Shown here piece by piece: positions 49,795 to 58,464 of a stretch of 64,000 nt of DNA (position 1 is its first letter; each line of letters starts with the position of its first letter). The stretch comes from Cerasicoccus sp. TK19100. Its GTDB lineage: Bacteria; Verrucomicrobiota; Verrucomicrobiia; Opitutales; Cerasicoccaceae. The notes below the pieces were generated by a model. It ran no database searches, was not told the origin of the DNA, and worked only from the letters and a program-made list of their open reading frames with translations. Location of the stretch: contig NZ_JAPWDU010000008.1 in NCBI RefSeq assembly GCF_027257155.1, forward strand, positions 62,001 through 126,000, in the 5' to 3' direction. The position numbers and the translations under genes are program-made.

Positions 49795-52700
49795 GTGATC
49801 ACCTCTCCAAAGACTTTGGCCAAACTGGCGCGCATCGAAGCAAATTACCGCGCTCGCATCTTTCTTCCTCAATCGGTGCTCAATTCCGAGTATTTAGAAA
49901 CCAGCGAGCACTGGCGCGCGGTCCCGGCCAAAAATTCCAACTGGCAACACGCCGATAGCGGCCTCAAGTGGGGCAGCTCGGGTAGCAGCGCCTGGTTTCT
50001 CGCTTCCTGGACCGCAGACCAGGATTACCATGAGCCCCTCTTCATCGCAGCCGACACCGGCGGCTGCGAAGCCATGTTCTGGATCAACGGCAAACCTGCA
50101 GGCATCTTCAACCATGCCGATTACAAGCATCAGCGCGGCGACCACGTCGCGCTGCTGCTGACCACATCCGCGCGCGCTGGAGAGACCTTCGAGATCGCTG
50201 TGGAGTCCTACGCCGGTCATGAAATCGTGGGCGTGCATCCCGGCGACACGCCGGAAACTCAGGACGCCTACCGCCCGCCATTCACCCGCGAATATAAAAC
50301 GATCAACCTACTCCGCCGTGACGAACAGGTCATGGACTTCGTGATTGATCTCCACTTGGCACGTACGCTGGAGGAAGGCCTGCCGGAGCGCAATTTTCGC
50401 AAGGGCGAGCTCCTCGCCGCACTGAGCGAAGTCTTCGCCACAATCTGGGAAGAACCCGACACAGTCGAAGAAAATGTCTGGCGTGAGTGCCTACGCCGGG
50501 CGTCCAAAATCCTGAAAACCGTCTTGGCCAAGCGCAATGGCGATTCAGCACCACGGGCGGGGCTCGTCGGCCACTCACACCTCGACACTGCCTGGTTGTG
50601 GACCATCGACGAAACCATCCGCAAATGCGCGCGTACTTATAGCAACGTACTGCGCCTCATGGAGCAGTATCCCGAATATCGTTTTGTTCAGAGCTCTGCA
50701 CTCCACGCAGACTTCATGCGCGAACACTACCCTGAGATCTTCGACGGCATCCAGCGACGCGCGCGCGAAGGCCGCTGGGAGCCCAATGGCGGAGCCTGGG
50801 TTGAGCCCGACGTAAACCTCGCAGGCGGCGAGGCGCTCATCCGCCAATTCATTTATGGTCAAGGCTTCACCCAAGAGCATTTCGGCTACAAGTCGGATGT
50901 GTTCTGGCTGCCCGACACTTTCGGCTACACCGCTGCCCTTCCCCAGATCCTGCTCGGCTGCGGCATCCGCTACTTCCTGACCACTAAACTGAGTTGGAAC
51001 GAGACCAACAGCTTCCCCTATGACACCTTCTGGTGGGAAGGTATCGACGGCTCAAAGGTATTTACACACTTCAACGACATCCATTGCGCTCCCGACCCCG
51101 GCACGCTGCTCAACAAGCTTGCTGGCTCTGGCCCCAAAGACTTCCGCACCACAGAAAACTGTGTGCGCCACCCTGACGTCAACCAGATGCGCCTTGTCTC
51201 CTTCGGCAAGGGCGACGGCGGCGGCGGGCCCGACTTTACCATGCTCGAGGTGGCCCGCCGTGTGGGGGACATCGACGGCTGCCCGCGTGGCGAATACACC
51301 ACCGTCTCCGACTTCATGCAGGAATTGGAAAACCACGCCGTCCGCGCCCCCCTTTATTGCGGCGAGCTTTATGTGGAGAGCCATCGCGGCGTCTTCACCC
51401 AGCAGGCCTCCATCAAGCGACTAAACCGCGCCGCAGAGTTCGCCCTACACAACCTCGAATACTGTGCCGCGCGCGCTCAATTAACCGACGTAAATGTCGA
51501 TCGCGCACGGCTCGAACGCCTTTGGAAAACTCTGCTCCTAAACCAATTTCACGACATCCTGCCAGGCACCTCAATCCCTGAAGTTCACGATCGCGCCATC
51601 CGGGAGCTCAGCGCTCTCGTCGCCGATGCACGCGCCTTCAGCACCGAGTTGCTGGATAAATTATCTGACTCCGCCACCGACGCGATCAGCCTACACAATA
51701 CCTTGAGCTGGAACAGAGAATCCGCATGGATCCCCGCCGAGTTTCCTCTTCCCGCCAACGTCGTTGCGCAAACCATCGATACGCCGTGGGGTGAGCGTCG
51801 CCACATCCTGGCCGGGCTCAATCTGCCACCGCTCGGCGCCTCCGTATTGCCAATCAACCGCATACCGCAGGATACCAACAAAGCGGCAGCCGAAACCGAT
51901 TGCCCTTTTACCTTCGACGGTTCCGTGGTCACAACGCCATACGCGAATATCCGACTCGATGAGGCCGGGTGTATCGACTCGTGGATCGACCTGGCCAGCG
52001 GACGCGAGCTGCGCGCCCCAAACCGAGGCCCACTCAACAACCTGGTCTTCGGCGAAGACATTCCAGCACAATGGGACAATTGGGACATTGACGCCGACCT
52101 CGAAAGCAAGCTCGCGCCTCTCGTATCCAAGTGCGAAATAAAGGTCGCCGCCAAGGGCTCACTGCAACTACGCCTGCGGCGCAAAGTGCAGCTGACACCA
52201 CGCTCCTGGCTGGAGCAGGATATGGTATTTCACGCCCACACCGCACGCGTCGACTTCGAAACTGCGGTCCAGTGGGAGGAGCCGCATCGCTACCTGGGGG
52301 CGGAGTTTCCACTCGCTATTCATAGCCCAACGGCGCGGCACGAAATCCAGTTTGGGCACCTGCAGCGCGGCACCCATGCAAACTTCTCCGAGGACCGTGC
52401 GCGTTTCGAAGTCAGCCAACATAAGTGGAGCGATCTGTCGGAGGCGGACTTCGGCGTCGCCTTGCTCAATGATGGTAAATACGGCCTCTCGGTTCGCGGC
52501 GGCAAGATTCGCCTGTCCCTCATGAAAGGTGGTGGACACCCGGACCCGCGCGGCGACCGCGGCTTCCACTTTTTCACCTACTCGCTGCTGCCTCATCATG
52601 GCGGTTTTTCAGTCGAGTCGGTCGTGCGGCCTGCTTATGAGCAGAATACGCCCCTGTTGATTCACACCAGCGCCACACGCGAAACGGCATCGCTAATCGA

Positions 52701-52923
52701 CAACGTCGCTCCCAATGCTGTCGTGGAAACCATCAAGCCCGCCGAGGACGGCCGAGGTATTATTGTGCGCCTTTACGACGCCGCCGGTGCTGCCTCAAAG
52801 CTCGCCTTCACGCCAGCCGCATCACTGACCCAGCAAACGGATTGCAACCTTCTTGAGGAACCGGTTGACACGCCGGAATGGCATCGCCCCTTTGGCATCC
52901 GTAGCGTCCGCCTGACTCGATAA
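49795..52923 (+). CDS. GH38 alpha-mannosidase
   Basis: A 1042-residue protein with no signal peptide, read from GTG at 49795; no suitable ATG occurs near the start. An N-terminal jelly-roll-like region precedes the GH38 catalytic domain at about residue 260: VGHSHLDTAWLW holds the first zinc ligands, ALHADFMREHYPEIF and GRWEPNGGAWVEPDVNL follow, and FWLPDTFGYTAALPQIL supplies the nucleophile aspartate and metal site. A helical bundle (NQFHDILPGTSIPEV) and the long beta-sandwich C-terminal domains complete the family layout at the usual length. It removes alpha-linked mannose in the cytoplasm. It is divergent from the oxidoreductase/esterase pair. Confidence 0.9.
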   Translation: MITSPKTLAKLARIEANYRARIFLPQSVLNSEYLETSEHWRAVPAKNSNWQHADSGLKWGSSGSSAWFLASWTADQDYHEPLFIAADTGGCEAMFWINGKPAGIFNHADYKHQRGDHVALLLTTSARAGETFEIAVESYAGHEIVGVHPGDTPETQDAYRPPFTREYKTINLLRRDEQVMDFVIDLHLARTLEEGLPERNFRKGELLAALSEVFATIWEEPDTVEENVWRECLRRASKILKTVLAKRNGDSAPRAGLVGHSHLDTAWLWTIDETIRKCARTYSNVLRLMEQYPEYRFVQSSALHADFMREHYPEIFDGIQRRAREGRWEPNGGAWVEPDVNLAGGEALIRQFIYGQGFTQEHFGYKSDVFWLPDTFGYTAALPQILLGCGIRYFLTTKLSWNETNSFPYDTFWWEGIDGSKVFTHFNDIHCAPDPGTLLNKLAGSGPKDFRTTENCVRHPDVNQMRLVSFGKGDGGGGPDFTMLEVARRVGDIDGCPRGEYTTVSDFMQELENHAVRAPLYCGELYVESHRGVFTQQASIKRLNRAAEFALHNLEYCAARAQLTDVNVDRARLERLWKTLLLNQFHDILPGTSIPEVHDRAIRELSALVADARAFSTELLDKLSDSATDAISLHNTLSWNRESAWIPAEFPLPANVVAQTIDTPWGERRHILAGLNLPPLGASVLPINRIPQDTNKAAAETDCPFTFDGSVVTTPYANIRLDEAGCIDSWIDLASGRELRAPNRGPLNNLVFGEDIPAQWDNWDIDADLESKLAPLVSKCEIKVAAKGSLQLRLRRKVQLTPRSWLEQDMVFHAHTARVDFETAVQWEEPHRYLGAEFPLAIHSPTARHEIQFGHLQRGTHANFSEDRARFEVSQHKWSDLSEADFGVALLNDGKYGLSVRGGKIRLSLMKGGGHPDPRGDRGFHFFTYSLLPHHGGFSVESVVRPAYEQNTPLLIHTSATRETASLIDNVAPNAVVETIKPAEDGRGIIVRLYDAAGAASKLAFTPAASLTQQTDCNLLEEPVDTPEWHRPFGIRSVRLTR

Positions 52924-53009
52924 AGTAAGCGACAAAAAAGGCCTGTAAACCGAACTCAGGTGTATTTGATCTGCCAGCAAATGAAGGGCTGGAGCGTCAT
53001 CACCACGGA

Positions 53010-54161
53010 TTAAGTCTCAACAGTCACAGCTTTCTTTGAAGACTCACGAATGACCAGGTGGCAGGGTAAGCGATTATTCCGGTGCTCGATCTCGACACCT
53101 TCCAGGAGCTTCACAATCAGTTCCACAGCGCGCGCGCCGCAACGACGCAAAGGTTGGTGCACACTAGTCAATGGCGGAGAAGAAACCGCCGCTTGAGGCA
53201 AATCATCAAAACCGACGATTGCCACATCTTCAGGCACGCGCCAGCCACGTTCTTTGCATCGTTTCATGGCGTTTAAAGCGATAATATCATGCAGGCAAAT
53301 AATCGCCTCTGGCGGCTCACGCATCGCCATAAAGACATCAATTTCCTGAATACCCTGTTTCTCAGGCTCGCGCTTTCCAACCGTCAGGAAATACTCCGGT
53401 GGTAAATCCAAGCCATGTTCCTTCATCGCTTCAAGGAAGCCTGCCTCGCGCTCGCAGGCAACTTCAGTCGAAAGACACGTTAGGAATGCAATGCGTCGGT
53501 ATCCTTGATCGATTAAATGATTGGTGAGGTCCACCATAGCCTCCTTATTCTGGCTCGAAACACTCACGTGTCCATCTTGCGAATAATCATCGACCAGCAC
53601 AACTTTTTGCCCGGTCTGAATAAGGGCATTCACAATGCTCTTGGTGTGCTTATGAGTTTCAGAAGTTTGCAGCGGCACGACAAGTGTGCCCGCCACTCGG
53701 AGCTCATTTAAGCGTATTACCTGATCCATTGCCGTGCTCATTTCGTTTCTGGCATTCGCGAGGATCAACTGATAACCGAGGCGAGCCGCAGCGTCCTGAG
53801 CACCACGAATCATCAAATCATACGCACCTGAAACCCCTTCATGGTGTGAAACCAGCAAAGCGAGTAGCTTCTGCTGGGACTTGCTTCGCTCAATATTGAC
53901 AAAGGTGCCTCGTCCGCGAAAACGGACCAGCAAACCCTCCTCAACCAAATCCGCGATCGCTTTGCGAACGGTTGTCCGGGACAAGTTCGTATCGCGGCAT
54001 ATCTCAAGCTCGGGCTTTAGCTGCTGGCTTTGCCCCACCTCACCACTCAGCACCATTCGCCTGATCATTGATTTTGCAGCTTGATAACGAGTGGAATCAT
54101 CACACTGAACAAAATTTGACTGACGGATAAACTCTTCCTCTTGATAATCTGAACTGCTCAT
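53010..54161 (-). CDS. GntR-type DNA-binding, LacI-type effector hybrid regulator
   Basis: A 383-residue regulator. Residues about 22-90 form a GntR winged helix (YQAAKSMIRRMVLSGEVGQS, LSRTTVRKAIADLVEEGLLV, RGRGTFV). Residues 100-380 are a LacI/periplasmic-binding-protein-like domain ending in VAIVGFDDLPQAAVSSPPLT. This is the AraR-type fusion, so the effector is probably a sugar. It follows the GH38 gene tail to tail and stands before the GH5-like and SGNH genes, which it may control. A palindromic site was not evident in the 54.16-54.43 kb gap apart from the terminator. Confidence 0.88.
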   Translation of the reverse strand: MSSSDYQEEEFIRQSNFVQCDDSTRYQAAKSMIRRMVLSGEVGQSQQLKPELEICRDTNLSRTTVRKAIADLVEEGLLVRFRGRGTFVNIERSKSQQKLLALLVSHHEGVSGAYDLMIRGAQDAAARLGYQLILANARNEMSTAMDQVIRLNELRVAGTLVVPLQTSETHKHTKSIVNALIQTGQKVVLVDDYSQDGHVSVSSQNKEAMVDLTNHLIDQGYRRIAFLTCLSTEVACEREAGFLEAMKEHGLDLPPEYFLTVGKREPEKQGIQEIDVFMAMREPPEAIICLHDIIALNAMKRCKERGWRVPEDVAIVGFDDLPQAAVSSPPLTSVHQPLRRCGARAVELIVKLLEGVEIEHRNNRLPCHLVIRESSKKAVTVET

Positions 54162-54366
54162 TGCTTTCGCGTTTTAATTGTCTATGCGTAAAAATGGACC
54201 TCGAAATTGCGTAAATATGTATCTTATAAAAACATAGCGAAGGCTGCAGTGTCAATCCTCCCCTCGGCTTAGTATCAGCACGCCACAAACTTAGCTGGTC
54301 GATTGTGCACTTAATGCTGATCCAAAGGTATATGCCGACTATCCACAGCGACGCTGATATCAATAA

Positions 54367-54407
54367 AAACTCCCGCAACCCTCATGATATGAGGATCGCA
54401 GGAGTTT
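54367..54407 (-). terminator. Intrinsic terminator of the 1286-residue enzyme gene
   Basis: AAACTCC-C-GC pairs with GC-A-GGAGTTT, with an inner stem CCTCAT/ATGAGG. On the minus strand it runs into a T-rich stretch. It lies 23 bp after the stop. Confidence 0.75.
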
Positions 54408-54429
54408 GAAATCTCACTGAACCAATAAC

Positions 54430-57400
54430 CTATTCCAAAACTAACTCCGCTCGACGCCAGGTATCAGCGCCCACAGGTAGTAGCAACTCACCCGCTGTAT
54501 AAGTGAGTGTTTGTGTGCCATCCCGGCTGTGCAATTTCCAAACTTTTTCCCCGGTTGGCTCCTTCACACCTTGCAATGACAAAGACGGCCCAGGTAGATC
54601 ATCGCCAGAACTATCGATGTAGGTCCGGCTCAAGAGCATGCGCTCGCTTTCGTCGAGATTTAGATTATCAGCCGTTACAAGCATGACCGTAGCAAAGCCC
54701 GACGTATTTCCAATCTGCAAGCACTGCAGGCCATCTGGAGCGTTTGAATCTAAAAAACCACTGAATACTTCTGCCTGATCCGCGGCTGCAGTGAGTTGTT
54801 CGCGGGTCAGGTCTTTGCGAATCTCTCCCGTATCCGAGACCAGCACATTCCCTGCTGGACTCGCCGCCATATAAGGCTCAGCAGCCTGAGATGATGGGAC
54901 GCTCCCCAGTACACGGCGAATTTCATGCTTACTCTGCCAACCCGGCGCATAAGCCTCCAACTGATTCACTGTGCCATGATAACTCGAAGACCAAGCATTA
55001 TCAGGCGAAGTAATTGTGATTGGCGCATCCGAACGCGCAAACAGCCCACGGCGGAAGATAGTTGCAGATGTAAGCATATGATCCAGCATAACCTCGTCGC
55101 AGATCAAGTCACCGAAGTCGCTCGTCTCTCGAGTTACATGGGGCCCATAGGCAGCCCCAACATTTCCGTATGAGGGACGTGTCTCAACGGAATGATTGCC
55201 ATGATTATAGGCAAACCATGCAAGTCCAGACCATCCATGCAATGAGCCATAGGTAATAAATGATGCCGGCAATAAGCTACGAATAGGATCGTCAACATCC
55301 GCATATTGCCTCACCCACACATTGGGAGAGATTTCAATTCGATCCTCGCGCAAGCCAAGTTCGCCAATGAAGTATGGCTTACCATACACTGCCATTTTAC
55401 CTGCCTTAACCAACCAATCTTCCACATTGCTAAAAATATTAGGATCTACATAGGCATGCTGCTCCATGTAATCATTCTCTTCGGCAAAAAGCTCAAATGG
55501 ACGATTTCCACGCCATAAATTCGAGAAGATGACTGGCACCTCGTCATACCCCAAGCTATTGATAAAATCGTTCATCCGCTCACTGTAATCTGCGTCCAGT
55601 TTATTTAAGAAATCGGATCGCAATTCCTTATAGCTAGTCGTCTTGATACTCCCCGGACTGCTTTGCCCAACTGATAACGCGTAGCTTTCCCACTTCGCCT
55701 GCAACTTTGCTTGGAAGTAGTTCATTCCGTCATCATCGTACCAGTTCGGATTTACAAAAGTATACTCACTTGAAAATTCATTGGAGAGCTCGAACGCAAT
55801 CACCTGATCATCGTCCCCATAGCGAAGTCCGGTATACGGGTTTACGCGACCAAGAAGATCTCTGCAGAATTCCTGATTCATCAGCTCAACCCGCTCATCA
55901 AAGACAGCCAAAGCCTTGCGCTGATCCATGCCTCCTTGCGTATTCAAGGTCGCAATATCTTGCCTCCAATCCTGATCATCCTGAGTGGACACCGATAATA
56001 TACCTACATCATCGGGCCTGTATTGGCGAAGCCATATGTTGCTGAACATAACGTTGATCCCCCGCTCACGCAGCTTCGCATTCATGTAATCAAAACGATC
56101 CCACGCAATTTCGTTGGGCTCACGTGACTCGCCATCAGTTGCGGTTCCCTCATAGGCCGCCAGACTGATCGTGCTATGCAGCAAAGGATTGGAATGAGAA
56201 TCAGACAACCCATCTTTCTGCCAATTCCAATCGTTGCTCCGGCGGAGCATATGATGCCAACGTACACAATTAACACCGAGCTCGACCAGGTGATCCGCAA
56301 AATCATCAGCGACATCGTGGCTGGGATAGAATGCAACCACATTCATCCCCCAGAACTTTACCGGCTGTTGCCCTTCATCGACATACTGATCGTCTGCTAT
56401 CGACAATGGCGCGACTCCATGGCGACGGGCGAAACCGATGTTGCTCGTCGTGATCTCCATCGCGTTCAAGTAGGTGTATTGATTATTACCACCATCTGCA
56501 GTGATGCTCAATGAGAACTCACCCAATAAATTGGGCCGTATCGATGGAATCGTGGCAGAGCGGCTGGTGTTGCTGGAGGCGTTTAACGTGGTCGATTTAA
56601 CCGTATCTCCCGCAAGTGTGTAGACAGCAGTGCGATTATCAGAAACCCCCGCTCTAGCTCCCACAAAGGTGAAGGAATAGTCTTTTTCGGGATCAAACCC
56701 GCTAAATTTGAACGTAGCCGTCACACTACTGCTCCACCAAAATCCGTCCTGGATTGCAGCGTCGGCAAAATCTGGCGACAAAGGTGCTTCGGGAGTTGTG
56801 CCACTAGTCAGTTGTCCTGCACTGCTTCCAGTCAATTGCACTGTCCAACCGGTATCAACGCCCGTGTAGAAATCGCCCAACGACACCTCAGGACCGCCAG
56901 TCGTTGCATCTGAGAAATTTGTCCACCCGTAATCTGTAGTTAAATTGGCTGTCGATCCAAAATCGATGCAAGCGTACTGATCAGACTCAACCTTGAGGGC
57001 ACCAAGGTAAAACCAGTCGCCGCGCGAACTCCTATCTTCCTGAAACTCTAAACGAATCTTACCGAGATGGTCAGGGAACACTCCTGAAAGAACCGATATG
57101 ACAGATGTATTATTCGCCGCATCCAATATCGCGGTAGTCTTTGCTTCACCATACGCAGTAACGTGCGTAGTCCGCGACGGATCCGTTGCATTACCAGTCA
57201 TCCTTGAGGCCGAAAAAGTTAACGTGTAGGATTGGTCTGGATGTAGGCCAGATAATTCAATCACTGGCCGAGTTCCGTTATTCGCATAAAATGAGTCTTT
57301 CATTGCCTCAGCAGTAAAGTCGCCGTTTGCGGCATTGCTACCACTGCTATTGATTCCGTCAAATCCACTCTGGAAGCTGAGATCAACATGACTATCGACA

Positions 57401-58290
57401 TGTGACGCGTAGTCGATCAGATCGTAATTTACGCCGATCGCACTAGTAGTGATATTATTCCAGCCAGCATCCGCGGTTGGATAACTGCTCGATCCAAAAT
57501 CGATATACAGCGTGGTCAATTGCGGAACTTGGGGCGGCAACGAACTTCCAAGCGGAACAACATCTAAAAAGCTATCTCCGATACGTAGCTCATCCATCAT
57601 CTGCTCATGAGCGCGAAAGCTAATATAGGCCTCAGAAATATTGACCAGTCCAGTGTTAGCACTGTCATTTAAACTGAAACCGCTGCCAGATGTTGGGACG
57701 GTCACACCATCAACAACTGGATTAATCCATAGCTCTCCAGCGCTCCCTAGCTTAAAACAATAAACCAGCAGAAACACATCCGCACCTACCGTCGAAAATT
57801 CGCCTCCGGGAATATTACCCAGAAATTTAGATGTATGGCTGCTGACATTGTTCCAGCTCTTACCTGCTCCATAATTCTGAACACTGCCCCATGCGTTACG
57901 CTGCAAGCGAATCCCGAATCCACATTCACTGCTAGAGCTGACTCCTCCGGGAGCCCTCAACAACATACTGACCCAAACTTCCGACTTCGCACTCAGGTCA
58001 ATATCATTGAAATCAGCCAGCAAAGATCGCGTACCGCTTCCCCAACTCGTCGTTGAGCTAGCACAACCGCCATTCACTTGTAGACTGCCATAAGTCAAAC
58101 CTGTGGGCAGATATAGTGCGTCATCATCTACAGACGCAGTACTCCAGTTTCCTGACGATGCCGCTGTTAGCTTATCCGGATCATTTCCGTACTCAAAACC
58201 TTCATAGTAGAGGAGGTCTGCCGTCATGCTTTGAAGGGTAATACACAAGCATACTAAGACACCCACAATTGATTTATTACAAATAATCAT
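54430..58290 (-). CDS. Secreted multidomain GH5-like (clan A) glycoside hydrolase
   Basis: A 1286-residue protein with a signal peptide (SIVGVLVCLCITLQSMTA). Residues about 25-255 form a LamG-like sandwich starting YYEGFEYGNDPDKL. Two copies of another beta domain follow (about 260-440 and 445-610), each with (Y/C)IDFGS, W.N and a closing (Y/T)YL.A. Residues 630-1100 are a (beta/alpha)8 enzyme: KFWGMNVVAFYPSH, GVNCVRWHHML, IAFELSNEFS (acid/base E838) and YFIGELGLRE (nucleophile E977). A C-terminal beta domain ends the protein. The exact GH family (GH5 or relative) and substrate are unsure. The region is poorer in GC than the other GH genes. The 58.29-58.46 kb upstream gap is very AT-rich and probably holds the promoter. 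Confidence 0.78.
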   Translation of the reverse strand: MIICNKSIVGVLVCLCITLQSMTADLLYYEGFEYGNDPDKLTAASSGNWSTASVDDDALYLPTGLTYGSLQVNGGCASSTTSWGSGTRSLLADFNDIDLSAKSEVWVSMLLRAPGGVSSSSECGFGIRLQRNAWGSVQNYGAGKSWNNVSSHTSKFLGNIPGGEFSTVGADVFLLVYCFKLGSAGELWINPVVDGVTVPTSGSGFSLNDSANTGLVNISEAYISFRAHEQMMDELRIGDSFLDVVPLGSSLPPQVPQLTTLYIDFGSSSYPTADAGWNNITTSAIGVNYDLIDYASHVDSHVDLSFQSGFDGINSSGSNAANGDFTAEAMKDSFYANNGTRPVIELSGLHPDQSYTLTFSASRMTGNATDPSRTTHVTAYGEAKTTAILDAANNTSVISVLSGVFPDHLGKIRLEFQEDRSSRGDWFYLGALKVESDQYACIDFGSTANLTTDYGWTNFSDATTGGPEVSLGDFYTGVDTGWTVQLTGSSAGQLTSGTTPEAPLSPDFADAAIQDGFWWSSSVTATFKFSGFDPEKDYSFTFVGARAGVSDNRTAVYTLAGDTVKSTTLNASSNTSRSATIPSIRPNLLGEFSLSITADGGNNQYTYLNAMEITTSNIGFARRHGVAPLSIADDQYVDEGQQPVKFWGMNVVAFYPSHDVADDFADHLVELGVNCVRWHHMLRRSNDWNWQKDGLSDSHSNPLLHSTISLAAYEGTATDGESREPNEIAWDRFDYMNAKLRERGINVMFSNIWLRQYRPDDVGILSVSTQDDQDWRQDIATLNTQGGMDQRKALAVFDERVELMNQEFCRDLLGRVNPYTGLRYGDDDQVIAFELSNEFSSEYTFVNPNWYDDDGMNYFQAKLQAKWESYALSVGQSSPGSIKTTSYKELRSDFLNKLDADYSERMNDFINSLGYDEVPVIFSNLWRGNRPFELFAEENDYMEQHAYVDPNIFSNVEDWLVKAGKMAVYGKPYFIGELGLREDRIEISPNVWVRQYADVDDPIRSLLPASFITYGSLHGWSGLAWFAYNHGNHSVETRPSYGNVGAAYGPHVTRETSDFGDLICDEVMLDHMLTSATIFRRGLFARSDAPITITSPDNAWSSSYHGTVNQLEAYAPGWQSKHEIRRVLGSVPSSQAAEPYMAASPAGNVLVSDTGEIRKDLTREQLTAAADQAEVFSGFLDSNAPDGLQCLQIGNTSGFATVMLVTADNLNLDESERMLLSRTYIDSSGDDLPGPSLSLQGVKEPTGEKVWKLHSRDGTQTLTYTAGELLLPVGADTWRRAELVLE

Positions 58291-58464
58291 CGCAGTTTAT
58301 TTTTGGGGGTTATGTTGTAGATATGCGCCTTCGCTCAGCTCCGGCGCAGTAGAAAATCAGACAAAAATACTTAAATAATTACTTCCCTTTTAAATATTAT
58401 TTTCGTATATGAATATACTTTATATCTTATTTGATATTAAATATAAAAGTGAGTGATGCCGGTC

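Noticed and set aside
58360-58460. AT-rich stretch as an origin or attachment site
   Set aside because: No DnaA-like boxes, direct repeats or integrase were seen; promoter DNA is the simpler reading.
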